Assembly: GCF_964340395.1 (NCBI RefSeq)
Contig: NC_135554.1
Coordinates: forward strand, 15,645,592-15,709,591
Direction of reading: 5' to 3'
From: Glandiceps talaboti
Taxonomy: Eukaryota; Hemichordata; Enteropneusta; Spengelidae
Length of the DNA stretch: 64,000 nucleotides
Shown: piece by piece, positions 44,401-60,001 of the stretch
Numbering within the stretch: position 1 is the stretch's first letter
How the letters are laid out: each line of letters begins with the position of its first letter
Position numbers and translations under genes: made by a program
The notes under the pieces: generated by a model
Told to the model about the DNA's origin: nothing
The model's database searches: none
The model's input: the letters and a program-made list of their open reading frames with translations, nothing else

Positions 44401-46277
44401 AGTTTACCTGCAATAGTGGGTAATGGGTTCACACCATTAAAACAATCCCTATCAAGTTGTTCGCCATTCTGAGGGCCTCCATCCTCCTGATAGCTTTCAT
44501 TAAAGACTGCTCTAGAAATGATGTTGTCAAATAAACGTTAGTGATGGTTAAGATAGTTAAAAGACATCTTAAGAATGTAGTCTGGTAATAATGTGGGTGG
44601 ATATCTTTTAAAGTGCACTCTGCATCTGTAACTTTTTGTCCTGGTTTGTCACTTTTGTTTGTTTGTTTTCTGTGTAACTGTAAGTAATCTTGCAACAGGT
44701 TCCATTGGGAGAACAGTGCTAATGCACTGAAATGGTGTCTGTATATCAAAAATTAATGAATAAATAAATAAAAGGAAATCATGATTTGTCTTTTTTTATT
44801 CTCTGTAAGGCCTATTAAAATTGTTTGGATCCGGTTACCCGACCCCACCTTGTTTTTCACGCCGACCCTAAACTTGAGGGGAAAATATAATATAATCGCT
44901 AAAATAGTGAAGTCTTGCATGCAAGATGCGGAAATTGACATGACCTTAAAGACAATGTAAAACTGTTCTTCCAATCAGTGTAACGGCTGTACATCTGATG
45001 AGATCGAGAAGAAACCAATAACACAGAGAACATATGGAAAACAATGGAAAACATAACTACCTGAACTAGACACTCACATATGAAAAAAAATCTACCTACC
45101 CCACATATTCTAAAATTGAGCGTAATCGGAACCACACAATGTTTTGTTTGTTAGGCCTACTTAGGCTACTGAATGGCAAAATCACATCCCGTACACTCAG
45201 TGCACTATGTGGCTACAACTTGTCACTAGTGTGCTTATGTAAATAACTGTAATGTTCATAATCATGTATTGTGAGGAAGATAACATATAAATCAATGCAA
45301 TTTATAACATTTTTAAAGAAATGAACAGAGTTCTACGTCACATTTCGTTGGACATATACGTTGGTATATTCATATATGTATGTAAATTGTAACATTATCT
45401 TCATACGTCACACGGCAGTACAGTCAGTCATATAATTATATCGGTACGGTACGTGCATGCGTTACGTTTGTATTAATTTTAAAACTTGGATGCCAAATTT
45501 CCTCGAATGTGTCATCATAATGCGTGACGTAATGTGGCCAAGTGATTATGATATACCTATTTAAATCTCACGATAGAATATCGATATTCAGGCAAAATCT
45601 TCATTCGGATTTCTCGAAATAACTTGGGTAAATTTCATCCAATATCACTGCGATTTTTCAAACGCCATGAAGCCGCAGGGTTTTTACCTTTTCGAAAATT
45701 GAACAGTCTTATGTACAGTTATGTTCGCTTTTTGGCCTCATTTCATAATATGTTACGCATTCATCATGCATTATAATTTAATCTGATATTTATTCAAATG
45801 ACATTTCATTACTAGGTAACGTTGTATCGTATTTGTTTTTCGCGTTGTCTAGAGTCTACTAGTAGACGAGTACTAAATGTTACTTTTAATTTTTATCAAA
45901 ATGAGTACACATTGATCTTGTTCATTACTAAAAACAGACTTTCGGCGAATTTTACATAATATGACATGAGCAAATGTAAAATTCTGATACATTATGATGT
46001 TTGGATGTGAAATTATGCATATGGTAAAAGAGACAGAGCTGATAAATGAAAGCAGAAGGTGAACATAGTTGATAGCATGCCATCATGTCGATTTATTGAG
46101 TGGCGTGTTGATAACTCATCTCTGCATCTTGTGTACTTAATATTTCTCGAACTAAACTTACCTCTGTATATTAGTACAGGCAAACTTCACTTCTGGGGTT
46201 GTTGTCATGCTTTTGATTTCTTGATCCTGGAAATAAAGCCCTTCGCATGCATGTCTCGCTCCCTGTTCATCAGCCAT
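41424..46277 (-). CDS. Unidentified protein with bHLH-like segment
   Basis: Five minus-strand exons, 46162-46277, 44408-44511, 43468-44055, 42267-42407 and 41424-41548, have consistent phases and give 357 residues. It starts MADEQGARHACEGLY in CAAAATGGCTG context. Residues from about 75 to 220 are Ser-rich and look disordered. Near residue 230 comes STADSGIDIDWEKELVESRE, then EKKRHLLLQKAYEKLKSKLP (like basic plus helix 1 of a bHLH). A loop crosses the exon junction, then ILQTTMQHIKLLQAMYLEL (like helix 2). The basic part lacks the usual ERxRR pattern, so DNA binding is uncertain. The donor of the third exon must be G|GTACAG to keep frame, although a better-looking GTAAGT lies six bases further on. 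The family is not recognised; a bHLH-type or HLH dimerisation factor is an inference. Confidence 0.72.
44205..44320 (+). mobile_element. SINE-like tail with (ATT)n, copy 2
   Basis: The same block as at 15937-16047 (ATAGATCCATGCCAGGGGTA, GTAAAGTGCTTTGAGCAC, CTCTATATAAA, (ATT)n), in the same orientation. Confidence 0.6.
44808..45158 (+). mobile_element. MITE family A, copy 2
   Basis: A second copy of the element at 3924-4275. The ends read AGGCCTATTAAAATTGTTTG and, in complement at the other side, AGGCCTAACAAACAAAAC. It lies in the first intron of the unidentified minus-strand gene. Confidence 0.85.
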
Positions 46278-46618
46278 TTTGTTGTTTGGAAATTCCAGTA
46301 GCCGTCACAAATTGATACAATTTAGTTAAAATACCATGACAGCGCGCCAGATCGAGCGTACTGTAGTGTAGCTTTACACAACAGCGGCCCCTCTTTTGTT
46401 GTGGTTTGGGGTAAACTATATTTGATTTCAGGGCCTAGGATTTTGACCCCGGCCAATAGCAATTTTTGTTGGCCACCACGACTGCAAATTTTCTCTTCAA
46501 TAGCAACTACATGTAGAAAGCATTTTTTTGCCTAATAAGCTACGGATACAGCATTTTTAAATATAAACTCATACTTTAAATATGACCATTGTCTATGGAA
46601 AGCCACAACTGACTTAAG

Positions 46619-47791
46619 TGTGCAATTACTATTATTGTATGTGCAAATACTATGTTATTATGTGCATTCAATAGTTTATTATGTACTTACCTTAAGTTAT
46701 TATGTGCATACTGTATTATTCTATGTACAGTTACTATTATTGTATGTGCAAACACTATGTTATTATGTGCATTAGATAGTTTATTATGTACAGTTACTAT
46801 TATTGTATGTGCAAACACTATGTTATTATGTGCATTAGATAGTTTATTATGTACAGTTACTATTATTGTATGTGCAAACACTATGTTAGTATGTGCATTT
46901 GATAGTTTATTATGTACAGTTCCTATTATTGTATGTGCAAACACTATGTTATTATGTGCATTTAATAGTTTATTATGTACAGTTACTATTATTGTATGTG
47001 CTAACACTGTTATTATGTGTATTAAATAGTTTATTATGTACTAACCTTAAGTTATTATGTGCATACTGTATTATTCAATGTACAGTTACTATTATTGTAT
47101 ATGCTAACGCTATGTTATTATGTGCATTAGATAGTTTATTATGTACTAACCTTAAGTTATTATGTGCATACTGTATTATTAAATGTACAGTTACTATTAT
47201 TGTATGTGCAAACGGTATGTTATTATGTGCATTAAATAGTTTATTATTCACTGTTACTACTATTGTATGTGCTAACACTATGTTATTATGTGCATTAAAT
47301 AGTTTATTATGTACCAACCTTAGGTTATTATGTGCATACTGTGTTATTCTATGTACAGTTACTATTATTGTATGTGCAAACACTATGTTATTATGTGCAT
47401 TAAATAGTTTATTATGTACAGTTACTATTATTGTATGTGCAAACACTATGTTAGTATGTGCATTTGATAGTTTATTATGTACAGTTACTATTATTGTATG
47501 TGCAAACACTATGTTAGTATGTACATTTAATAGTTTATTATGTACAGTTATTATTATTGTATGTGCAAACACTCTGTTATTATGTGCATTGAATAGTTTA
47601 TATACAGTTCCTATTATTGTATGTGCAAACACTATGTTATTATGTGCATTTAATAGTTTATTATGTACAGTTACTATTATTGTATGTGCTAACACTGTTA
47701 TTATGTGTATTAAATAGTTTATTATGTACTAACCTTAAGTTATTATGTACATACTGTATTATTCAATGTACAGTTACTATTATTGTATATG
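46619..47791. repeat. 1.2-kb minisatellite with 63-bp unit
   Basis: The unit (TACAGTTACTATTATTGTAT, GTGCAAACACTATGTTATTA, TGTGCATTARATAGTTTATT) repeats many times. It alternates with a variant containing ACTAACCTTAAGTTATTATG. Because the unit is a multiple of three, open frames with 21-residue repeats run through it on both strands (e.g. 46893-47717 and 47075-47695). These frames are products of the repeat. Confidence 0.92.
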
Positions 47792-48679
47792 TATATCGTA
47801 TTTTCCTTGGCTGAACGAAGAAAAATGTTGGGGAATAACAACTAATATTGTTATTGAATTCATTTTAAAATGTAGGTTTCATGCAAAGATTACCAGGCAT
47901 ATACTTATTTCTTTTTTTTTGTAAGTGACACGCCTTTCAATATTATGTCTGCCCCGTATCATGTGATAACTACATAGTAACCGACCGTTCTACATGTCAT
48001 ATCTAAATACGTTTCTAGGTCCGTCACTGTGTATCAAATTTAGCTGTCATTCGGCCGGAACATCTGTCAGATATTGTAAGTACCTTTAACAAGAGAATCT
48101 TGAGGAGTACTCGTCGTTGTAGGAATTAAATCTAATGCTCTCTGTCATCTTGTTACTGTTTTTTTCCAATTGTTCATGGGTTGTTGAGCTGATTACAAAG
48201 GTTGCCATGAAACTGGCCCGACTTACGTGTATCTCACTGACACTGTATCAACTAGACTTGCTCAACGGGCTTTTTTTCATTCTTTATGTGAAAAAAAAAA
48301 AAACATTTTTAAAAACACACACAACTGTATACTTTTGTGTGAAACTGATAATCTGACTAAGTGATTATAAAACAGTCGATATAGCCTTGAGACTAATAGT
48401 AACTAGGATTTTTAAATTAAAAAAAAGCTTGAGGACATTTACAAAACTAGAAGATGAAAAATAGGCTCAAACAATTCGAAGATTATAAGACTAAAAATCT
48501 CCCAAGGGACTGTGTGAACCGTGTGTTCTAGCGCCTTCCACTTCTACTGCATATCTACTTCTCGTCATCATGGCAACACTTTGCAAGTAAACATTTAGTG
48601 TGTAGATGAATAAATAGATCTAATTTATGCGATGAATTTCAGCTTTAGTTTCCCATACATTTGGGTGCATAGGATTAGG

Positions 48680-48720
48680 CATAGCCCCTCCACCCATGTA
48701 TGTATGGTGGAGGGTCTATG
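48680..48720. repeat. Short CATAGACC palindrome, copy 3
   Basis: CATAGCCCCTCCACC pairs with GGTGGAGGGTCTATG around a GTATGTAT loop. Confidence 0.8.
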
Positions 48721-49232
48721 GATTAGGGAACTCGTCAGTACTGTGCTATTCTCCTTCGTTAGTGACAGGGTGTTAATATTTTTTCAAAAAAGGAATGAGA
48801 GAAAGGAACGTAGAGAATCAAAGTATCATTGAAGTAGATATCTTTCTTTATTCCAATAATATGTGAAACTTATACTTCCGTTTATTACTGAAGAAGAGTA
48901 TATAGTTACTTGGATTACGAATAGAGAGGGCCATGTGGAAAGACACTGTATTTACCGTGAATTTACCTTGAATTTTCGTGAGGTATGACGCCATTGAGGC
49001 TTTTAAAGACCTCTTACTGTTCTTAGGTGGCTATCAATACACGCTTTAAAATGATTAAATGTTTTGCCTTGTACGTAGCCATGTAACATGGATAGAAAAC
49101 ATGGAATGTCAACCATACTCTAAAGACGCAGTAGACAGTTTATGAAACATGCGTATAAAACATGTCAAATGTCACCCCATACTCTATACTCTATATCTCT
49201 GACCCCTGTTGCCCTGGCCTTATCGATCATAC

Positions 49233-49424
49233 ATGTTTATTTGCTTTGTGGTGGGTTTAGTTTGTCCAGCGTTTTGCAAAAGTGTAGTTAGTTGTCATAA
49301 ATCATTTGAAAAAGTCTGCGATCGTCAACAAGCATTATATTGCGAGAAAAACAAATTGAAAGTCATCCAACCGTGTTCTTGCAGACTCAATTCTTCTCGG
49401 CCAAATAGTGTTGCATTATTGTAA
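49233..49424 (+). CDS. Possible small secreted Cys-rich peptide
   Basis: A 63-codon open frame begins MFICFVVGLVCPAFC, which resembles a short signal peptide. It is followed by cysteines spaced C-x7-C-x7-C-x10-C-x-C. No family is recognised, and no splice or poly(A) evidence supports it. It may be a chance frame; recorded because small secreted peptides are easily missed. Confidence 0.25.
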   Translation: MFICFVVGLVCPAFCKSVVSCHKSFEKVCDRQQALYCEKNKLKVIQPCSCRLNSSRPNSVALL

Positions 49425-49439
49425 ATGTAGTAACACAAG

Positions 49440-50355
49440 GATGGAAAGGCAGTTTGATAGACATTCCAGAAAATAAACACATATATGCCTAGTAACAAGA
49501 CCACACCCATAGCAACAGTCAAATAATGATATGTTTTGCAATATAACAACATCGATGGATATGCAAGTGAATAAACATTCAGAAAATGGACGCATATGTG
49601 CTTAGCAACAATGCCACGCCCATAGCAACAGTGAAATTATAATGTTCATTGCAATGATAACAACGGGTGTGGGATGGATAAAGTGGGTAAACATGCAAAA
49701 ATTTGATACATATGTGCCTAGCAACAAGACCACGCCCATAGCAGCGGTTTAGGTCTAAAAAGATAATTGTTTGGTTCCGGTTACCCGACCTTACCTATCT
49801 TTTCACTGCCATCCCTATTTTTTTACGTATTCGAGAAAAAAATAATAAAATCGCAAAAATTGTGTGAAGTCTCACGAGAAATAGTGGATGCGGAAAACTG
49901 ACATCAACTTAAAAAGACAAAATAAAACTGTTCTTCCAATCTGTAATTAATGTACATCTGATAGGAAGAAATAAACAACACAGAGACCATTTGAAAAACA
50001 ATGGAAAACCTGTACTAGACACTCGCACATGAAAAATACATCATAACATAAAATAAAAAATCTACCTACCCCCACCTATTCTAAAATTGAACGAATTGGA
50101 ACTACACAATTTTTTATTAGGCCTAAATAACATAGTGCATTGTAAAGATACGGTAATACGTGGAATGGTTATGCTTGTGGATACACATTTTTTTAAATAA
50201 TTTTATTACACATGTATGCCAAGCAAATCATGTCCATGGCAACAACAAAAACAGTGGTCTTTATTAGATGTAAGATAAGAGTAATAACGTGTAGGCAAAC
50301 ATTGAGATACAGACACAAATGCTCATAGCAACAATGGACACACCTATAGCAATAA
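49440..50355. repeat. Diverged tandem array interrupted by a MITE
   Basis: The phrases CCTAGCAACAAGACCACGCC and CATAGCAACAG recur about every 120 bp at 49490, 49600 and 49720. A further diverged unit lies near 50320 (CTCATAGCAACAATGGACAC). Between the third and fourth lies MITE family A copy 3, which appears to have inserted into the array. Confidence 0.7.
49751..50124 (+). mobile_element. MITE family A, copy 3
   Basis: The body matches the copies at 3924-4275 and 44808-45158. The left end is AGGTCTAAAAAGATAATTGT; the right end is ATTAGGCCT. Confidence 0.85.
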
Positions 50356-50573
50356 CCAAGCAGCATTCTCTAGTGCAAAGATTACATCAGCTATTGGTGT
50401 GAACCAACTTCCTGTGACAGCATTATATCCTACCAATCAAAGTCTGACAAGTTAAATCGTTTATTATTTATACTGTACCAGTTGTGATACAACGCCATTT
50501 GGCACATTTACACGTTATATCATTTTTCTTTGTAGCTTGTTATGTAGTTGGCTCCTTTTTGTCAGGCGGTGGA

Positions 50574-52130
50574 TTATTTCTTCGACGTAGACGCAACCCG
50601 TTCACTTGTTAACACGCTGTATCTCTCAGCCTTTAATGTAATACCATCAAAGGAAAACTTCAATTTTGGCTCGTCTCCTTGCATACATTCAAATCTACAC
50701 TTATGTAACCACACAGCAACAAACAAAAATAGCTCCATTTGCGCCAACTTCTCTCCCAGACAACGACGTGCTCCCATTGAAAATACGGCTACTTTATTTG
50801 TCAGCCTTCTGTTCAATTGAGAACCATCATTTGTAAGGAAACGTTCTGGAATGAACTTGTCAGGTTCAATCCATTCTGCATCATCATGATCTGAAGACCA
50901 AAGATTCGTTATAATAGGTGTGCCTCTCGGGATATGATATCCAAAAAGTGTTGTGTCTTTGATAGTGCTGTGGTAAACTCCTAGCGGAGCCATCGATGCA
51001 TGGCGGAGAACTTCGTGGAGACAAGCGTCAACAAGCGGCAGTCTTGAACGATCATCTAAAGTCGGAGGCCGATCATGACCCACAACGCTGTGCAGTTCAT
51101 CGCCTAATCGTTTTTGAACTTCTGGATACACAAGCATATAGCAGATAAAGACATGGAGAGTCTTTCCAATGGTATCAAATCCGGCTCTGATGAGAGAAAC
51201 GATCATGTGACTGATCTCACTAGTATGATGTATTACATCACTTAATTGAATATGAGACTTATCTCCGCGGTTTTGTTCGTCACTTGGCATAGCCTGTCGC
51301 ATCAAATCTACCATGTCCATCTTAGCCTGCGGTTGAGGGTTTCGAAGATGTTCAGTTACGTTTTCTTCAATGAAAGTCAGGATATTGTGTATTTGATCTC
51401 TCCTTTGCGATTGACTGGGGCGGGATGACCAGCTTGTAGGCAAAATAGCCTTAATAGAACCAAGACCAGTCGAGCGCTGTACCTTCAACTCACCCAAAAC
51501 GAGACCCCGGAAATACATATCATCATACGAGAAAGATTTACTGAAGCAAACGGTACATAGAATATTGGCAACTCCAACATGAATGGTTTCAAACGGGTCA
51601 TATACGCCGCCATTACTCATACAATCTACAATTGCGAGTGCCTGTCTGGTTATTACTTCTTCAATCCCACGAATGTTCTCAACAAGACATCTCTGCAAAG
51701 CTGTGTACACAAGTTTTCGCAAGAATCTAGTTTCTTGGGAGTAATTTGAAAACACTAAGTCTAGTTTCCTGTCATGTTTCACATTCAAGTCATCAGGAAA
51801 GTCAGGTCGCCCAGAAAATGTAAGCACTTGTTTGACCAAAGCTTCGTGTAGTGCTCTATAACCATCTAGTACAACGACTGTCTGTGGTCCAAGTTTGATT
51901 TGATAGACGCTACCATATGTTCTTGCGAGTTCGTGAAGGTATAAGTACGCAGGTGGTTTTATGGAGAATAAACTACCAATATATGGCCAACCCCATGGAC
52001 CAGGTGGACTGGGTTGTCGGTCGATGTTTTGTGTTCTACGCCAAATTATTGTCACTAGAACGATAAACAAGGTAATAAATACTGTCGTAAAGCCAAAGAC
52101 GGTAACTGAGTTTGATATCACCAGTAACAT
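50574..52130 (-). CDS. Cytochrome P450, CYP1-like (clan 2), intronless
   Basis: A single uninterrupted frame of 518 residues runs from the ATG at 52128-52130. An N-terminal membrane anchor (TVFGFTTVFITLFIVLVTII) leads to the hinge PSPPGPWGWPYIGSLF. The I-helix has AGFDT, the K-helix EVLR, and PERF is present. The heme loop is FSMGARRCLG with the ligand at Cys457. YHSTIKDTTLFGYHIPRGT resembles the substrate-recognition region of CYP1 enzymes. The likely role is an ER monooxygenase acting on small lipophilic compounds, with electrons from P450 reductase. Most clan 2 genes in animals have introns, so an intronless copy suggests past retroposition. A TTTATT (complement of AATAAA) lies at 50460, about 110 bp past the stop. 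The exact subfamily was not determined. Confidence 0.93.
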   Translation of the reverse strand: MLLVISNSVTVFGFTTVFITLFIVLVTIIWRRTQNIDRQPSPPGPWGWPYIGSLFSIKPPAYLYLHELARTYGSVYQIKLGPQTVVVLDGYRALHEALVKQVLTFSGRPDFPDDLNVKHDRKLDLVFSNYSQETRFLRKLVYTALQRCLVENIRGIEEVITRQALAIVDCMSNGGVYDPFETIHVGVANILCTVCFSKSFSYDDMYFRGLVLGELKVQRSTGLGSIKAILPTSWSSRPSQSQRRDQIHNILTFIEENVTEHLRNPQPQAKMDMVDLMRQAMPSDEQNRGDKSHIQLSDVIHHTSEISHMIVSLIRAGFDTIGKTLHVFICYMLVYPEVQKRLGDELHSVVGHDRPPTLDDRSRLPLVDACLHEVLRHASMAPLGVYHSTIKDTTLFGYHIPRGTPIITNLWSSDHDDAEWIEPDKFIPERFLTNDGSQLNRRLTNKVAVFSMGARRCLGEKLAQMELFLFVAVWLHKCRFECMQGDEPKLKFSFDGITLKAERYSVLTSERVASTSKK

Positions 52131-52850
52131 GATGGTGTGAATCACTTGCCAAGTCCAATGGTATCAACAAGGAGCTCTGCAACAAGTAACTGTGTATAAG
52201 AATGGTTGAACTGACTGTACGTCCTAATTTCAACTCTCATTGGCACAGGTCACGTAGGCCTTTATTTGTGACGGGTCACGTGAATTTTATTGACAATCAT
52301 TTAAATGTCAATGACCGTTGAATTTAGTGCCCTTTCCCCCTTACTTTGAGAACAGTGTCTCTTAGTCTCTGCCTTATCAAATATGCTAGTTATTCCTTGC
52401 TTTATATATTTTCTTTTCATTTTTTAGTATAATCTTAACATTTTTAAATACATCTATGCATACAGAAGTCCATAATATCACAAACTTACTGTCGAAACCA
52501 AGAGTCTTTTGATTAATTATGCAAGCTGTTTTATAAAATGGAAGTTACAGCCATGCCTTTATGATAGTGAATGTCACGCAAATCAACTGACAAAGATTTT
52601 AATGTCAACCTGTCGCAAATCCCGGCGCATATTCCGAATATTATTATCATATTTAATCAACCCTCAAAGAGATATTAAGATATACAAACGAATGAGCGGT
52701 TAAGAACGTAAATGGACACCTAGCCAGTTTATTTATGAACATCCAATCACACATCGCCACCTCTTTTATACTGGCTTTATTAGTTTACATTTCATTTCAA
52801 ACCTCGTTTTCAAAAACTGAGATACGCAGTAGTTTCAAAGAAGTCAAAAC

Positions 52851-57210
<4,360 letters not shown>

Positions 57211-59659
57211 CAAGTAAATCCGTACCCACAGGATTCGAAAAGGACCATTATTCGTCGATCTGAGTCAGTTAACCTAATATTCAACTCTTATATCGCACAT
57301 TAATCTTTCTTAGCAATTTCATCTCTCCTTTCAGCATGGAAATATTAAAAGAATGAAACTTCCAATTCATGGTATGGATGTCTTAATACTGTGAGTAATG
57401 ACATGTAGTTTTAGTCTAAGATCCAAAACAAGAAAGGTCTTGTGTAACACTGTTATCATTTTGAAATCAGATTGTTGTTGCACCTATGACAAAAGTCACA
57501 ATTCAACTTAGTTGATATGGTAACGATCAATATTCCGGAGGGGGCGACATTGAAATATCTGGTTTCTATTTCATCCCAGAAACCATGGAGTATATTCCAT
57601 AAGTAAGCTTATAGGCATCTAAAGTCACATTTAATTTGTTCAGCTTTTGTATTAATGTTGTGGTCGCCTATAAGGCTAGATTAAGAGGGTTTCTGCCTTT
57701 TGGGAATCGTAAGACAATGACATAAACTCCCCAAGCCCATATGCAACATTGCAACACAGGCCATAAATCCAAATTATTTCTTTATGGGTCTAGAACAACC
57801 TTTTAAATGATTGTAATGTATAATATGCATCATGCTTGAATTCTTCATCTTATGAACAAAGCTAGGCAAGGTTGATTTTGTCCCAGCTGCTTTGGTTGAT
57901 GTCCAGCGAGTCTTCACTACTCTACATAGCGCGACTTTTCTAAAAAATAAATAAATAAGAGAAACAAGTCTTCATAAAAGACACAACCCCTCAAATATTT
58001 TACTTCTAATAGTCAATGGTGGTATGCTTTGAAAGAAATTGGTGGCATCAAATAATGTGTCTGTGATATAAAATAAGTGGCTTTATTTTAATAATGAGCT
58101 CGTGAATGTCAAAGTCAAGGCCTTATAGGAAAGTTTCCAACTGATGATAAAGGGGTAGACACTTGATAAAGTCTCTAATATGTATTAAATTGTATTTGAG
58201 TCATGGAGTAAATCATGATTGTTAACTACAAATATGACAGCCATTCAGTAACCAGATATAAACTGAATGCCATCCGTAAGGTCAAACCTTTGGATTGTTG
58301 TTCCTTCATGGCTTGTCGCAAAGAACAATTCTGTGCTACCAGACATAACATTTTATATATCCATTTAGTTACTACATCAATACAATGTAGCTTACACTCT
58401 GAGAACTCCTTACGACACATTATACATATTTGCTTCTGCAACAGTATAGTTTGACGGCACATATGCAATGAGGTTCAATACAATTTTCACGTCATTGAAG
58501 AGAACTCTAAAATCTGTGATGTTTAGTTTATTTGCCCAGCAGCTTAGCCTGCTTTATGGCACTTACGGTATATTCCATCCAATCTCTCATACCAGTTTAC
58601 TGACCCTCCTGAGATTTTACATGCTAGGTTTGTAAATAAACCAATTGAAACAATACACTTTTACTCTTGGTATGAATGTTATAAAAATAAACGAGTGTAG
58701 CACATAGAGAATGTGCTTTACTTGAGTGTTACCTGTTACATTTGGTTCAAAGAGCCACAAATCAAGCGTAAAATGTTTCAAGCCCTCGCCCCTTCAGACC
58801 ATCAGAATTTACAAGACCCACGTTCGCACGCCAACGTCCCCCACCTCATTTTCTCCTCAGCCAAATTATGTCGTTCCTAGTTTCGGTTACCCAGACTCTC
58901 ATCGCTGGGGGCTCTTCTACGAGACCATCCAGACGAGAGCCTGGGAAACCACGTTCCAACTACCCCGGCCGTCACACAGTCCATGGATGTATTTCTCACT
59001 AATACATCCATACACAGTCTAAGCCCCAAAAAGGCCCGTTTGTTGTACTTAATATATATCAGTCGCTTGAGAAGTGACGTGGGACGTGAAGTACTCCCAA
59101 TGATGCACTGCTCCAGAGGCTACTGCCTACTGGATAGTTGGAACGTCGTTCCCCAGACTCTCGTTTGGGGTGGTCTCGTAGGCAGAGCCCCAAGCGGCGA
59201 GTGGCTGGGTATCCGAGACTATGTCGTTCCCTGAATGAACAGGTTGTAAACATCAATTCAAGGCTACAACAACAGAAATAACATCTCACTAAAATGTCGA
59301 ACGAGATTAACACGGTGACTATCTCGTTCACCTTTTATATATAACTTATCTTTAGTGCCAAAAGGGTCAGACCTATTACATGTGCATCCCCGTGTGTAAA
59401 TATCAACATAAAAATTCAAGTCTGAACAGCTAGAACCAGGTGGCCATAAAGTGTCAACCATTGGTAAATAATAAACATTAATTGATATTTACCAAGCTCT
59501 GAGTATGTATATTCAAAGTAGTTCCCACACGTATACCAACGGTTGAGGTTGAACAATCACTGGTCCCCGAGCACTCAGGTCGCGTCACTTACACGTACTG
59601 GAGTTGATATTGGCGGGTGGAGAATATCATCAGACAGAACATTTGTAAAACGGGATATC
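57211..59659. other. Intergenic stretch with one large inverted repeat
   Basis: No exon is recognised. The fold-back element at 58878-59222 is the only clear structure. Confidence 0.6.
58878..59222. mobile_element. ~345-bp fold-back element
   Basis: Arms 58878-58962 and 59135-59222 are inverted repeats about 80% alike (TAGTTTCGGTTACCCAG versus TAGTCTCGGATACCCAG; CGTTCCAACTA at the inner ends). A small hairpin, GGATGTATT...AATACATCC, lies in the middle. The outer ends add GTCGTTCC motifs. Confidence 0.75.
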
Positions 59660-60001
59660 ATGACGGACAAACGGGCTCCGATATTCGTAGAGGAGTTGGA
59701 AGATACGCCTGTAGTAGAAAGCAGCCACGCTCGACTTGAAGTTCAGTACGAGGGCCATCCAGAACCGGAGGTGACATGGTTTTTCACCGATGAAGATGCG
59801 GAACCTGAACAACGCACACAGATTCGCGAAGGAGGGAGATACGAATTGGAATTCTCAGAAGATGGTGGTACTTATTCATGTGCTTTAATAGTTAAGGATG
59901 CCGTAGTGGAAGATATAGGGTTTTATACATGTCGTATAGAAAATGAAGTTGAATGTGCTGAATGTACTGCTGAGCTTGGCGTAGAGGAAATACCGTCATG
60001 A
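59660..60001 (+). CDS. Small single Ig (I-set) domain protein
   Basis: A 113-residue frame starts MTDKRAPIFVEELEDTPVVE and encodes one I-set Ig domain: ARLEVQYEGHPEPEVTWFF (core Trp), EGGRYELEFSEDGGTYS, then EDIGFYTCRIENEVECAECT. The B-strand Cys is replaced by Val, as happens in many intracellular muscle Ig domains (titin, MYLK type). No signal peptide is present. The frame stays open upstream to 59543 without an ATG, so this may be the last exon of a longer protein; alternatively the ATG at 59660 makes a telokin-sized cytosolic protein. The first Met was chosen because the Ig domain begins about nine residues later. Confidence 0.65.
   Translation: MTDKRAPIFVEELEDTPVVESSHARLEVQYEGHPEPEVTWFFTDEDAEPEQRTQIREGGRYELEFSEDGGTYSCALIVKDAVVEDIGFYTCRIENEVECAECTAELGVEEIPS

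Larger units (their letters stand above)
47792..50573. other. Intergenic stretch with short repeats
   Basis: It holds a 41-bp palindrome at 48680-48720, a possible small secreted-peptide frame at 49233-49424, a tandem array at about 49440-49745 with a further unit at 50285-50355, and MITE family A copy 3 inside that array. A segment at about 47800-47850 is related to 61425-61475 (TTCCTTGGCTGAACGAAG versus TTCCTTAGCTTTACGAAG). Confidence 0.55.

Noticed and set aside
46893-47717. 274-codon frame rich in Leu, Cys and Ala
   Set aside because: It is produced by the 63-bp minisatellite unit, with an equally long frame on the other strand.
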